The position numbers were made by a program, and so were the translations under genes. The notes below the pieces were generated by a model. The model saw only the letters and a program-made list of their open reading frames with translations. It was not told the DNA's origin and ran no database searches. Shown one piece after another: positions 32,946-41,717 of a stretch of DNA of 52,838 bases (positions within the stretch are counted from its first letter, which is position 1; every line of letters begins with the position of its first letter). This DNA is from GCA-016699445 sp964555055. GTDB lineage: Bacteria > UBA10199 > JACPAL01 > GCA-016699445. The stretch is from the NCBI GenBank assembly GCA_964555055.1, contig CAZKQW010000014.1, positions 1-52,838 of the forward strand. The letters are read 5' to 3'.

Positions 32946-34006
32946 GAGACCGTCATCGACCCGTATTGTTTGGCGTAGGAAACAAAGGCTTGGGCATTCT
33001 CGACGGGCACGTCCGGCGTGATGCCGTGGCCTAAGTTCACGATATATCCAGGCCCCGAACCCCAATCTTCGAACATCTTCCGCACAGCCTCTTCGATTTT
33101 CGGGATCGGCAGATAAAGATGGGCGGGGTCGAAGTTGCCCTGAATGGCGACGTGGACGGCTTTCTCGTGGGCCATTTGCTTGGCGTCCGAAAGGGGAAGC
33201 CGCCAGTCGACGCTGATCACGTGGGCTTGGGAGAACAGCATTTTCTGGAAAAGGTGAGAGCCTCCCTTGATATAAAGGATTGTGGGGGTTCCCGTTTCGT
33301 TGACGGCTTTCAGGATTTCCCGCGTGTAGGGCAGGGCCAATTCCTCGTAATCGCGGGCGTCGAGGGTTCCGGCCCAGGTGTCGAAGAGTTGGACCGCGTC
33401 CACGCCCGCCGCGACTTGGGCCTTCAGGTAATCGATCGTCGCGTAGGTGAGCTTTTCCATGAGTTGGCGGAAGAGGTGGCGGTTTTGGTAGGCCAGTTTC
33501 TTGATCTCGTTGCCCTCGTAGGATCCGTCGCCGCCCACCATGTAGGCGCCCACGGTGAAAGGCGCGCCGGCGAATCCCAGCAAGGGAAAGTCGGCTGGTA
33601 TTTTTTTCTTAATTTTTCGGATGGCTTCGAAGACGAAGGGACAGCGCTCGGGCACGTCGCGGCGGTTCAGGCGGAACAACGCCTCCGTGGACCGGACGGC
33701 TTGGTCGAAAACGGGCCCATGGTCCTTTACGAAGTCCAGTTTCAACCCCATCGCTTCGGGCACGATCAGGATATCGCTGTAGAGGATGGCCGCGTCGACC
33801 TTGACGATGTCCACCGGCTGCACGGTGATCTCGCAGGCGATGTCGGGGTCCTTCATCATGGCTAAAGTAGCGTGGTTCTTGCGGATGGCGCGGTATTCGG
33901 GGAGGTACCGGCCCGCCTGGCGCATCATCCACACGGGCGGGCGATCGACGGGTTCTTGCCGGCAGGCTTTGAGGAAGCGTTCCTTCGCGGTCAGGATAGG
34001 GGTCAT
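32942..34006 (-). CDS. hemE: uroporphyrinogen decarboxylase
   Basis: Removes the four acetate carboxyls of uroporphyrinogen III to give coproporphyrinogen III. The 354 residues carry both signatures: PVWMMRQAGRYLPEYR with the substrate-binding Arg residues, and GFAGAPFTVGAYMV. A conserved Asp for pyrrole binding sits in AAILYSDILIVPEAMG, and GHGITPDVPVENA is at the C-terminus. Translationally coupled to hemN, giving consecutive steps of anaerobic haem synthesis. Confidence 0.96.
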   Translation of the reverse strand: MTPILTAKERFLKACRQEPVDRPPVWMMRQAGRYLPEYRAIRKNHATLAMMKDPDIACEITVQPVDIVKVDAAILYSDILIVPEAMGLKLDFVKDHGPVFDQAVRSTEALFRLNRRDVPERCPFVFEAIRKIKKKIPADFPLLGFAGAPFTVGAYMVGGDGSYEGNEIKKLAYQNRHLFRQLMEKLTYATIDYLKAQVAAGVDAVQLFDTWAGTLDARDYEELALPYTREILKAVNETGTPTILYIKGGSHLFQKMLFSQAHVISVDWRLPLSDAKQMAHEKAVHVAIQGNFDPAHLYLPIPKIEEAVRKMFEDWGSGPGYIVNLGHGITPDVPVENAQAFVSYAKQYGSMTVS

Positions 34007-34052
34007 AAGACCGGCCTATAGACTGGATTTGAAAAGGGAGCGCAACGGGAAT

Positions 34053-34700
34053 TTAGGCGTGATCCCGCGAGAGGATGGGAAGGATCGTCGTGTCTTTCGT
34101 GGCGTCAGGCGGCGGCAGGGTGCCGAACATCCAGTCCCAAACGGGGGACGTGACGCCGAAGTAGTTATGGCTGTCTTTAAAGTGGTGCATCATGTGGTGG
34201 CGCTTGAGGTATTTGCCGAAACGCGTCTTCGCGACCCGATGGTGCGTGGAGTAGTGGGTCCACTCGTAGCAGAGATAAGCGGTCGCTAATCCGGAGCTCA
34301 GTAGGAACGCGTTGGAAACGTCGCGCGTCGCGAGGCAAAAGAGTCCGACGATCACGAGGTAGAAGGGGAACGACATGGCGATGGGAGCCACTACATAATC
34401 GCCGCGGTTGGGGATTTCGTGATGGAGGAGATGGAGACCGGAGGTGATCAAACGGAAGGGTTCGGTCTTGATGTCATGATGGAAGGGAAATCGGTGGAGG
34501 AAGTACTCGACGGCGGTCCACAGGAGGAATCCCGAGAGAAAAAGCAGGGCGATGTGTCCCAGGCTTTTTTGCCCCCAATAAAGAGTTAGGGCCAACATGA
34601 TCGCCGACAGACTCCCGTACACGACCACGGGCGTCAGGTGGTGAGTGCGGGCGATTTTCATGTATTGGTCATGCGAAATGGTGATTGTGGGAATTTTCAT
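34053..34700 (-). CDS. fatty acid hydroxylase / sterol desaturase superfamily protein
   Basis: A 215-residue membrane di-iron oxygenase. The histidine clusters are present: HRFPFHH (about 69-75), HLLHH (90-94), HYSTHH (near 149) and HHMMHH (near 169), spaced between hydrophobic helices, as in fatty acid 2-hydroxylases. It likely hydroxylates a membrane lipid acyl chain. It is divergent from a TetR-type regulator gene across 109 nt that hold two palindromes, so that regulator probably controls it. hemE begins 46 nt after its stop, so read-through into the hem genes is possible. Confidence 0.85.
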   Translation of the reverse strand: MKIPTITISHDQYMKIARTHHLTPVVVYGSLSAIMLALTLYWGQKSLGHIALLFLSGFLLWTAVEYFLHRFPFHHDIKTEPFRLITSGLHLLHHEIPNRGDYVVAPIAMSFPFYLVIVGLFCLATRDVSNAFLLSSGLATAYLCYEWTHYSTHHRVAKTRFGKYLKRHHMMHHFKDSHNYFGVTSPVWDWMFGTLPPPDATKDTTILPILSRDHA

Positions 34701-34713
34701 AAGTAACTCCTTG

Positions 34714-34730
34714 TTTACTTAATAAGTAAA
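34714..34730. promoter_or_regulatory. palindromic operator candidate 1 (TetR target)
   Basis: TTTACTTA-A-TAAGTAAA, a perfect 8-bp inverted repeat around one base, 14 nt upstream of the hydroxylase gene start and within the divergent promoter region shared with the TetR gene. Size and symmetry fit a TetR-family dimer site. The same half-site TACTTA recurs at 34770-34790. Confidence 0.6.
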
Positions 34731-34769
34731 GGATAAGGTGACCGAGGTCAATGTTAAATAAACGATAGG

Positions 34770-34790
34770 TTACTTAATGTTAATAAGTAT
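34770..34790. promoter_or_regulatory. palindromic operator candidate 2 (TetR target)
   Basis: TACTTA and TAAGTA arranged as an inverted repeat with a 7-nt centre, 20 nt before the tetR-like start. It shares its half-site with the palindrome at 34714-34730, which suggests that one dimeric repressor binds both and represses both genes. Confidence 0.5.
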
Positions 34791-34809
34791 TTGTTATTAA
34801 TGCTATTTT

Positions 34810-35469
34810 ATGAATAAAAAAAATAAGAAAAAAATCATCCGTCGCAACGCCGACGAGACCCGGGCGCGTATCCTGGAGAAGGCGACGGGCATCTTCGCCG
34901 AGTCCGGCTTCGCCGGCAGCCCCGTCAGCGAGATCATCGAGGCCTCCAAGGTCAACCAACGCATGGTCTACCATTACTTCGGGGATAAAGAAGGGCTTTA
35001 TCGAGCGGTCTTCGTGGAGCAATGGGGGCTCCTGAAAAGTTGGTTCGATCGGGCCTTGCAAAATCGTTTGAATAATCCCCAAGCCAGACCGCTCGATTCC
35101 AAGGAGTTGTTGATCCAAGCCTTGGAAATTTTTTTCGACTTCATCGCCTCCAACCAAAGTTTCGTGAAGCTCATGATGTGGGAAGGACTCGAAGGCGGCC
35201 ATGTCTCCCGCAGCATTTGGAAAGATGTTCGCGGGCCTCTCTTCGCCCAAATCGAATTCCTGGCCAGGGAAGCCCAACGCGAAGGCGTCCTGGATCCGTC
35301 GATCGACACGGCCCACCTGATCATCAGCTTCCTGGGCGTCATCACTTTCTACTTCGCCTACGCGCCGACGTTGTACGACATGATCCAGAAGGACCCTACG
35401 AGCGAGAAGAGTTTGAAGGAAAGGAAGGAGCAGGTGCTCAAGCTTTTAAAGGGAGTTTTGAAGGGTTGA
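34810..35469 (+). CDS. TetR/AcrR-family transcriptional regulator
   Basis: A 219-residue dimeric repressor. After a very basic leader (MNKKNKKKIIRR) the TetR helix-turn-helix follows: TRARILEKATGIFAESGFAGSPVSEII then VNQRMVYHYFGDKEGLYRAV (residues about 14-65). The C-terminal ligand-binding domain resembles the TetR_C type found in lipid and fatty-acid regulators, but the ligand is unknown. It is divergent from the fatty-acid hydroxylase gene with two shared palindromes between them, so autoregulation and control of that gene are likely. Confidence 0.9.
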   Translation: MNKKNKKKIIRRNADETRARILEKATGIFAESGFAGSPVSEIIEASKVNQRMVYHYFGDKEGLYRAVFVEQWGLLKSWFDRALQNRLNNPQARPLDSKELLIQALEIFFDFIASNQSFVKLMMWEGLEGGHVSRSIWKDVRGPLFAQIEFLAREAQREGVLDPSIDTAHLIISFLGVITFYFAYAPTLYDMIQKDPTSEKSLKERKEQVLKLLKGVLKG

Positions 35470-35499
35470 TTTGTTGCCTTTATCTTCTTTGCGTTTCGC

Positions 35500-36240
35500 C
35501 TAAATATTCAGACCCGTGGATTGGCAAAGAGACGGGGGGAGGGGAGGGAGGTTTTGATGGTAAAAGAGAGAGACGCCTAGTGCGATGGTCATCCCTACCA
35601 CGCCTATGCCGATCACTTGCATCGCACGTAGGGTAATGGGATCCCATCGCTCGCTTTCCAACCACTCTAATTTGAGCAACTGATGAAGCCTGGCCTCTTG
35701 AGGATCGGAAGCGTCTCCATCCGATTTTTTTATGCCTGGTTTTTCTGGGCGCTGCGGGGCTTCGGATGTTGATGAAGAGAGGTCTAAAGGCAGGATTTGA
35801 GCCAGGTAATCCTTTTTTCTCCAGGCGCTTATCGCTTCTATTAAGCCGCCGACGAGTATGAGCATGGTAAAAAAGCCGAATCCGTATTGAGACGCTTCTA
35901 AATGTCGCGCCGCGGAAACGGCGCGACTTCTGGCCGCGGCCAAGGAAGCCGTCGCGGCCGCTCTATTGCCGCGATACATAGTGGATACAAAATGATCGCT
36001 TCCCTCGATGATATGCCGGATATCACTGGCTTTGCTCCAATCCACTCCCTCTCTTTCCCCTAAAGCGCCGTTCACCTTCGTCACGAAGATGGGGCACAAG
36101 CCGTGGAGCTCTTCTTCCGCATAGTAAGGGGATCGAGGCGGTTCCGAAGGGGAGGTGCAAGCCGACGCTTGCAGGGAGGCCGCCAAAAACAAATTCCTTA
36201 AGCGAATGTTTCCCGTGTCCATGGGCGTTACGATCCTCAC
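35500..36240 (-). CDS. hypothetical membrane protein / possible lipoprotein
   Basis: A 246-residue protein not recognised. An N-terminal export signal (NLFLAASLQASAC) ends in a weak lipobox at a Cys near residue 28. Two hydrophobic segments follow, YGFGFFTMLILVGGLIEAI (about 119-137) and MQVIGIGVVGMTIALGVSLFY (about 208-228). Between them lies a proline- and Asp-rich soluble stretch. The GTG start at 36240 overlaps the upstream lipoprotein gene by 4 nt, so the two products are probably partners in the envelope. Its 3' end is convergent with the TetR gene. Confidence 0.6.
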   Translation of the reverse strand: MRIVTPMDTGNIRLRNLFLAASLQASACTSPSEPPRSPYYAEEELHGLCPIFVTKVNGALGEREGVDWSKASDIRHIIEGSDHFVSTMYRGNRAAATASLAAARSRAVSAARHLEASQYGFGFFTMLILVGGLIEAISAWRKKDYLAQILPLDLSSSTSEAPQRPEKPGIKKSDGDASDPQEARLHQLLKLEWLESERWDPITLRAMQVIGIGVVGMTIALGVSLFYHQNLPPLPPSLCQSTGLNI

Positions 36241-37184
36241 CGAGCCTGAAAATCAAAGGAGTCGGTCTGAGAGGGGATGCTGAGCCCTCTTGCGACATAG
36301 GCCAAAAAGAAAGAATCATACTGTCGGATGTCGGGCTGGAGCTCTCCGGTGATGAAGGGAAGAGCCACCCTTTTCAGTAGGTCCTTTTCATCGCGGCTAA
36401 TGCCCCCTCTTGAAATCAAATCCGTCATCGTATCCAACGTATGGCCCACCCCTTCGATATCCTGATCACGTATCTGGGATCTGAGTATATCAAGGAGCGA
36501 GAGATAAATCGCACGTCGGGAAACGCTGGCGTCAGTGGCTTCGGTATCCCGACTTCTCGTTCTCACAAGCCTTGCGTAAGCATTCACCGCTTCAATAAAG
36601 TAGTCGTAATTTCCGCCGGAAGAAAGATTCGGCCTATTTTTGATCAAGTGCCTCACCATTAAATCCCTTAATTCAGCATGGCTGGGGATTATCGGCGATT
36701 CATAGCTATCGACATACGTTAAAATGGGAGGAAGGCGATCACTCGTATGACGGGCCCCGTCGACTGTCGGCGATCGATCTCTTTCTGCCGTGAATTGAGC
36801 CACATATTCGTGGATGACGTTCACCCGTTCTCCCCGCTCATTGACCCGATAAAGAGCGCATGTCCCAGTCGTGCCGCCAGCCCTACTCCTGCACCGACCT
36901 CGAAAATTGGAGAGACCGAACAAAGGCAACATCCTCCATGCGGTCGGCCCTTGAGCGGTGGTTTCTGCGCCGTCTGAGGTTCTGATCATGATACTGATGG
37001 GCTCGTTCGGTTCGAGTACCCTATTATCCCGGCCCCCTTCTTGACGTAAAAAATAACTATTGTTTCCACGCCTTCCTATCAGGACTTCCGCCGAGTCCCT
37101 TTGGGCGGGAGGCTGAGACACATCGCGTTTGCAGGCAAGGAATGAAAGTGCGAATGTAAAGGTTGCGTTATTGATTAACCTCAT
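36237..37184 (-). CDS. hypothetical lipoprotein
   Basis: A 315-residue predicted lipoprotein. The start ATG at 37184 has AAGGAAATT just upstream and yields a compact signal, MRLINNATFTFALSFLAC, with a lipobox Cys. The mature part has an N-terminal beta-rich segment (RRGNNSYFLRQEGGRDNRVL) and a helical C-terminal half. A Cys pair (GRCRSRAGGTTGTC) may form a disulphide. No known domain recognised. Coupled to the membrane protein gene downstream by a GTGA overlap. Confidence 0.65.
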   Translation of the reverse strand: MRLINNATFTFALSFLACKRDVSQPPAQRDSAEVLIGRRGNNSYFLRQEGGRDNRVLEPNEPISIMIRTSDGAETTAQGPTAWRMLPLFGLSNFRGRCRSRAGGTTGTCALYRVNERGERVNVIHEYVAQFTAERDRSPTVDGARHTSDRLPPILTYVDSYESPIIPSHAELRDLMVRHLIKNRPNLSSGGNYDYFIEAVNAYARLVRTRSRDTEATDASVSRRAIYLSLLDILRSQIRDQDIEGVGHTLDTMTDLISRGGISRDEKDLLKRVALPFITGELQPDIRQYDSFFLAYVARGLSIPSQTDSFDFQAR

Positions 37185-37315
37185 AATTTCCTTTTTTAAG
37201 TTACTAAGATAATTCATCGGTTTTATGAAGGGGAAGTTGCGTGCTTTTTCTTATTTATAAAGGAATTTTAACCAATTATTAAAATAAGTTTTATTTTTAG
37301 CCATCGTGTGGTCTT

Positions 37316-37366
37316 TTGCGAACTTAGGGATAATTTGCGAATAATCCTATAACTAAAGGAGCCCTC
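37316..37366 (+). promoter_or_regulatory. promoter and ribosome-binding region of thrH
   Basis: An A/T-rich leader with a GATAAT at 37329-37334 that could serve as a -10 element, two copies of TTGCGAA (37316 and 37335) and a strong AAAGGAG ribosome-binding site 6 nt before the ATG. The -35 element is not clear, so the exact promoter is uncertain. Confidence 0.35.
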
Positions 37367-37975
37367 ATGATCGTCGCCTGCCTAGATTTAGAAGGGGTTT
37401 TGATCCCCGAAATCTGGATTAACTTCGCCGACAAGACCGGCATTCAAGAACTGCGCCTCACGACGCGCGATATCCCGGATTATGACGTGCTGATGAAGAA
37501 GCGTTTGGGCATCCTCAAGCAGCACAACCTAAAGCTCCAAGACATCCAAGCCGTCATCGCGACGCTCAAGCCTTTGGACGGCGCCGCCGATTTCCTCGAC
37601 TGGCTCCGCTCGGAGATGCAGGTCGTGATCCTGTCGGATACGTTCAGTGAATTCGCCAGACCCCTCATGAAACAGCTCGGCTGGCCGACGCTCTTCTGCC
37701 ATTCCTTGGAGGTGAACGCGGCGGGAGAAGTGACGGACTACAAGCTCCGGATGAAGGACCAAAAGCGAGCCGCGGTCGAAGCCTTCCGTTCCATTCACCT
37801 CAAAACGATCGCGGCGGGCGATTCCTACAACGACACCTCGATGCTCGGCGCCGCCGACGCGGGCATTTTATTCTGCCCGCCGGACAACGTGAAGAAGGAA
37901 TTCCCCCAATTCCCGGTGGCATTAGACTATCAAGAATTGCGACGGCTTTTCGAGAGCTCAAAACAAAGGCTATAA
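37367..37975 (+). CDS. thrH: bifunctional phosphoserine phosphatase/homoserine phosphotransferase ThrH
   Basis: A 202-residue HAD-superfamily protein. The nucleophile motif is DLEGVLIPEIW (Asp6), typical of ThrH, which dephosphorylates phosphoserine and can pass the phosphate to homoserine. Motif II is VILSDTFSEF, motif III Lys lies in RMKDQKR, and motif IV is AAGDSYNDTSML. The length is that of ThrH and not of the longer SerB. No serine or threonine pathway gene is nearby. It could be asked whether it supplies the missing MurNAc-6-phosphate phosphatase, but its motifs fit ThrH and not MupP. Confidence 0.93.
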   Translation: MIVACLDLEGVLIPEIWINFADKTGIQELRLTTRDIPDYDVLMKKRLGILKQHNLKLQDIQAVIATLKPLDGAADFLDWLRSEMQVVILSDTFSEFARPLMKQLGWPTLFCHSLEVNAAGEVTDYKLRMKDQKRAAVEAFRSIHLKTIAAGDSYNDTSMLGAADAGILFCPPDNVKKEFPQFPVALDYQELRRLFESSKQRL

Positions 37976-38030
37976 CAGCTCTCCGTTTTTTCCACGCAAC
38001 TTTCCCCCTATAAAAACCGAAGCCAAGCGT

Positions 38031-39902
38031 ATGGGCTCGACAATCGTCAATGCATCCCCGGCTTCCTTAATGGTTTTGCGCGGAGAGCTGCGCGCCCTTG
38101 CCGGAGCTGGGAAGCGAAATGAAGCTTATTCCTTAGCTCTACAATCTCTAGCTGAACTTCCTCCCCAAGAAACGGCTTCCATTCGACATCTTTTAGAGTG
38201 TCCGGAAACCGTTTCCGACGGATTGGGCGCTTTGGACCGATTGTTGGGCCAAGGGTTCCGCCCTCCGGCCTCTAAGCCTTCTCATGCCAACCGTCTTTTC
38301 GGTCGTCCTCGGGAGCTTTGGTCCCCGACGATGTGCATGAAGGAAATGACAACATCTCCCAAGAGTCCGCGGGATTTATTCGAAGAGGCGAGGGCCTTGC
38401 GCGCCACCCACTACGAACGGGCGCGGTTGGTTTTTTTCGAAGCCGTCTCCGCCGTGGATCCCGAGGACACGAAAGCCATCGAGCGATCGTTGTCCGCCGC
38501 CGCCGACCGCGAATGGCGAGCGGAAACGCGCGAACATGTCCTGCGCATCTTGGCGGATAAGCCCTACGCGTCGACCGGGGTAAAACGCGCAAATTTTGAG
38601 CGGGTCTATGAGTTCCTTCTTCGTTTGTCCGATCATGAGCCCGATGTGGCATGGGGGGTGCTCTTCTCCCGCCTGCACCGCGTCTCGAGTCATCTTGGGA
38701 TGTCGGGGGAGGAGACCCTCGATCCCGTGCTGAAGATCATGGGCGAGCGGAGTTACGAAAGCCTAGGTCGAGACGTTTGGCGCAAAATTTTCGTGGCTTA
38801 CATGGGGATGAGATTCGAGCATTATGACGCGGGGCCCTCGACGTCCACGACCTCGGTCGGCGGGAGGTCGCGGGTGTTCCCCGATTTTTCGGGCGATGGC
38901 GGCCGCCAAAACTTCGGCCGTGTTTTCGGGTGCATGTTGCGCGACAACCGGGACCTTCGGCATCATCTTTTCCAGTACTTGGCCTCGCGTTACGAGTCCA
39001 TACCCGCTTCCTTCGGCGCTTTCGCCATCGCCTTAGCCCGACAAGTCCAAGAGCTTGATGAGTTGGAAATGGAGGATAATTCCATCTTCGACGTCCTCGG
39101 AGTCGCGCCCAACGGCGAGGCGGTCGACGTCTTGATCCGAGAATTGGATCTCACGACTTCCGCCCTGGAAAGGTTGCGCTCCATTCCCGCGAGCCGGGAG
39201 CTGGCCCTAAGTCCTATCGGCATTGATGCCGGAATTGGTTTCGGTAAAGACCCCAAGCACGCGGCTTTTTACCGGCTTGCCTCCGTCCTCCGCTCTCTAG
39301 CCAAAAAAGGGGTGCGTTTGCCCGACGGGAGCGCCGAACGCGTTTTTCTCCCGTTCATGGCCTTATATGGCGCTTACCATTCCTACCAATATGAATTGGG
39401 ACGGGTGATCCATCCTTTGGGGCTCCTGGATCCCGCGACTACGGTGACCTTGTGGCACGAGGAGACGGGGAAGGAACTGCCCACCGACTCGTCGTTACCT
39501 CCGTATTCGCCGGAGGGGATCATGGCTTCCTTGCGTTGGTTGGTCGCCTGCGAGGCCGAAAACGAAGCCCAGAAACGCGAACGCGCCAAGCGCTATTGGA
39601 ACCAATGGCACGAAGACGATCATCGAAAAGGGATAGACTGGCGCGAAAAGGCCCTTCATCGCCTTCGTCTCGTCGCATGGTGGGAAAGACATCTGGATGA
39701 GCGCGTCGGCGGAGCCTTGGCTTGGATTTCGCACCGTTCAAGCACGGAGCTCACGGACCTTAAAAGATCTTGGGAAAAGTATTTTTCGGAAGACCCTCGG
39801 ATCCGCTTGGAAATCGGCCGAATCGCGTCCAGTTCCATGCCGAGAAGAGCCGGAAGCAGGCGCTTGGCCCGAGCGATCCTTCAATTCCTAAAAAATCCTT
39901 AA
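38031..39902 (+). CDS. hypothetical protein, large, unrecognised
   Basis: A 623-residue protein without export signal or membrane segments. It is rich in helices, Arg and Glu, with a first part that reads like helical repeats (RNEAYSLALQSLAELPPQE), a glycine-rich patch around 270-290 (GGRSRVFPDFSGDGGRQNFG), and a Trp-rich stretch near 530-580. I know no homologous family. ATG 38031 has no clear ribosome-binding site. It follows thrH after 55 nt, perhaps on the same transcript, and its 3' end overlaps the convergent lipoprotein gene by 15 nt. Confidence 0.6.
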   Translation: MGSTIVNASPASLMVLRGELRALAGAGKRNEAYSLALQSLAELPPQETASIRHLLECPETVSDGLGALDRLLGQGFRPPASKPSHANRLFGRPRELWSPTMCMKEMTTSPKSPRDLFEEARALRATHYERARLVFFEAVSAVDPEDTKAIERSLSAAADREWRAETREHVLRILADKPYASTGVKRANFERVYEFLLRLSDHEPDVAWGVLFSRLHRVSSHLGMSGEETLDPVLKIMGERSYESLGRDVWRKIFVAYMGMRFEHYDAGPSTSTTSVGGRSRVFPDFSGDGGRQNFGRVFGCMLRDNRDLRHHLFQYLASRYESIPASFGAFAIALARQVQELDELEMEDNSIFDVLGVAPNGEAVDVLIRELDLTTSALERLRSIPASRELALSPIGIDAGIGFGKDPKHAAFYRLASVLRSLAKKGVRLPDGSAERVFLPFMALYGAYHSYQYELGRVIHPLGLLDPATTVTLWHEETGKELPTDSSLPPYSPEGIMASLRWLVACEAENEAQKRERAKRYWNQWHEDDHRKGIDWREKALHRLRLVAWWERHLDERVGGALAWISHRSSTELTDLKRSWEKYFSEDPRIRLEIGRIASSSMPRRAGSRRLARAILQFLKNP

Positions 39903-41117
39903 GGACGAGAACGAAATCTCGCCTTTTTTGACGTCCACCGTGAAGTCCCGACTGGAACGATGGCCGTGAAGTGTCAATTGGTGCGTGCCTTCGGGCAGGG
40001 AAAGTCTCACGACTTGAAACGAGCGGGGAAGGGTAAGCCAGGAGCGGAGATCGGCCTCGTTCGTCGCCAAGAAAAGAAAGCCCAGGAAAATCCCGAGGTT
40101 CTTGTCCACTTCCTTGCCGACGGCGATGGCGGCGCCTTCCTTGGCCACGAGGCGGGCGACGGCGCGGGTGAGGATGCCCGGCATATTGTCGGATAAGGTC
40201 GCTCGGGCGGCCTCGTCCAAGCGGTAGAGGAGTTGGGCCTGCGCGAGCGTGGAGCCGTTTTCGGAGAGGGTGAGGACGGGAGGCGGGACGCGGAGATCGG
40301 GGTAGCGGGGCACCGGCACGACTTGCAGTTGGTAGTTTTCCTCGGTGGACTGTTTTTGGGGAATCCACCCTTCGCCGATCAGGACGACGAGTTCCCCTGC
40401 GTTCGGGGAGACGGTCTCGTCGGCACCGGGAGCTTTTTTCTTGAGGGCTTGATATTGGGCGGCGAGGCCGCCGCGCCGGGCCGTCCTCAAGAGGTCGCGC
40501 GTCAGTTGGTCCCACGAGGGCGCGAAGCCCGACGTCGTCTTATAGTCGATGAAGGCGTCGTTGTTCTTACGGTTTTTCTCCCAGACGGCGCCGGCCAAGT
40601 AAGTGGCGAAGGCGTTTTGCAGATGAGGCTTGGAGGCGTCCTTGAAATACGCGTCGAATTTCGTGTGGATGCGCCTCACTTCGACCAGGGCTTCGTCGGG
40701 CTGCCCGAGACCTAGATAGTTCATGACTTGGTAGGCGTGCATCAGCATTTTTTCGAACTTTTCCCCTTCATAAGGGATGAGTTGGTCGTTGGTGAGCAAG
40801 GAACCCGTTTTCGAAGGGACATGGGCTGCGGTCAGCCGCTCCGAGAGATCGATCGCTTCCGCGAAGATTTTAATGCTTTCCCGGTATCGGCCCGCGGCGT
40901 TGAGGATGGTGCCCCGGTCGAGGAGGTAGAGGAGTTTGTCCCGCTCCGGGGGCTTTTGGCTTTCGTACCATTTCAGGGCTTTTTCATAATCGCCGTCCTC
41001 CAGGGCACCGCGCAGGGAACGCGCGCGGTGCACGTAGCCGCTATGGACGCAGGCGGAGGAGAGGCACGCCAGGCTGAGTAAAAGGAGAAGGCCGAGACGT
41101 CTTCCCTTGTGGCCCAC
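39888..41117 (-). CDS. TPR-like lipoprotein (COG3014-type), partner of LpoB-like protein
   Basis: A 409-residue predicted lipoprotein. It begins with GTG, has a strongly hydrophobic signal (LGLLLLLSLACLSSAC) and a lipobox Cys23. Residues about 30-120 look like tetratricopeptide repeats (LEDGDYEKALKWYESQ, LLDRGTILNAAGRYRESIKIF, VMNYLGLGQPDEALVEV). The second half contains AGELVVLIGEGWIPQKQ and a C-terminal beta-rich domain. This outline fits the COG3014 group, usually found beside LpoB/CsgG-like lipoproteins. The LpoB-like gene ends 3 nt upstream, so the pair is co-translated and likely acts on outer-membrane or peptidoglycan assembly. Confidence 0.75.
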   Translation of the reverse strand: MGHKGRRLGLLLLLSLACLSSACVHSGYVHRARSLRGALEDGDYEKALKWYESQKPPERDKLLYLLDRGTILNAAGRYRESIKIFAEAIDLSERLTAAHVPSKTGSLLTNDQLIPYEGEKFEKMLMHAYQVMNYLGLGQPDEALVEVRRIHTKFDAYFKDASKPHLQNAFATYLAGAVWEKNRKNNDAFIDYKTTSGFAPSWDQLTRDLLRTARRGGLAAQYQALKKKAPGADETVSPNAGELVVLIGEGWIPQKQSTEENYQLQVVPVPRYPDLRVPPPVLTLSENGSTLAQAQLLYRLDEAARATLSDNMPGILTRAVARLVAKEGAAIAVGKEVDKNLGIFLGFLFLATNEADLRSWLTLPRSFQVVRLSLPEGTHQLTLHGHRSSRDFTVDVKKGEISFSSLRIF

Positions 41118-41120
41118 GAT

Positions 41121-41717
41121 TTAGTTGCCGGTGAAGCGTTTGTAGAAGCGTTTCTTGATTTCGACCTCGTCGGTCCACGAGATGACGTTGGTGGCGAGAT
41201 CGGTCATTTCCAGGGTCATCTTATAGTAGACGATCTGCTGGCGCCCGACGGGCTGCTTGATGGAAACGATGTTGCCCGAGATCAGGTAGTCGGCGCCTAG
41301 TTGCCGCCCCTTCCTCTTGGCGGAAGCTTGGTCGACGTATTCGCCCGCTTCGTAATCGATTTCGTCCTTCACCGCGGGACGCAAGGTTTCGTTGATGAAG
41401 CGGAGTTTCCGCGACTTGAAGAGCCGGGTACGGATCTTGTCCGACAGGGACTTCATGTCGATGTGCTCGTCGGTCGAATTGGTCATGAGGCTCATCAAGA
41501 CGGTCGGTTTTTGCGACAAGATATCCTCCTCCTTCAGGAGGGATTCGGAAAGGTGCTCCGCGATGGCCTGCAAGTCGGCTTCGACGAACTTATCGCTCCT
41601 CAGGATGATCTCATCCGCAGGGATGTATTTGCCTTTGGCGTATTGCCGGCCGCAGCCCGAGAGTTGAAAGATCATGGCCCCGAAAAGAGGCAGGAGAAGA
41701 AGAGTTTTTTTGTTCAT
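41121..41717 (-). CDS. lpoB: LpoB-like penicillin-binding protein activator lipoprotein
   Basis: A 198-residue predicted outer-membrane lipoprotein. The signal MNKKTLLLLPLFGAMIFQLSGC ends in a lipobox Cys22. The mature part has the LpoB pattern: SDKFVEADLQAIAEHLSESLL, VLMSLMTNSTDEHIDMKSL (the INxT strand equivalent), and RQLGADYLISGNIVSI. LpoB spans the periplasm to stimulate PBP1b. ATG 41717 gives the best signal peptide; ATG codons further upstream (41729, 41756) are in frame. Co-translated with the TPR-like lipoprotein downstream. Confidence 0.8.
   Translation of the reverse strand: MNKKTLLLLPLFGAMIFQLSGCGRQYAKGKYIPADEIILRSDKFVEADLQAIAEHLSESLLKEEDILSQKPTVLMSLMTNSTDEHIDMKSLSDKIRTRLFKSRKLRFINETLRPAVKDEIDYEAGEYVDQASAKRKGRQLGADYLISGNIVSIKQPVGRQQIVYYKMTLEMTDLATNVISWTDEVEIKKRFYKRFTGN

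Noticed and set aside
33119..33865. 248-residue open frame antisense to hemE
   Set aside because: Shadow of hemE in a GC-rich region; hemE is certain.
37367..37975. HAD phosphatase as the missing MurNAc-6-phosphate phosphatase MupP
   Set aside because: The DLEGVLIPEIW start and length identify ThrH; it is also far from the recycling genes.
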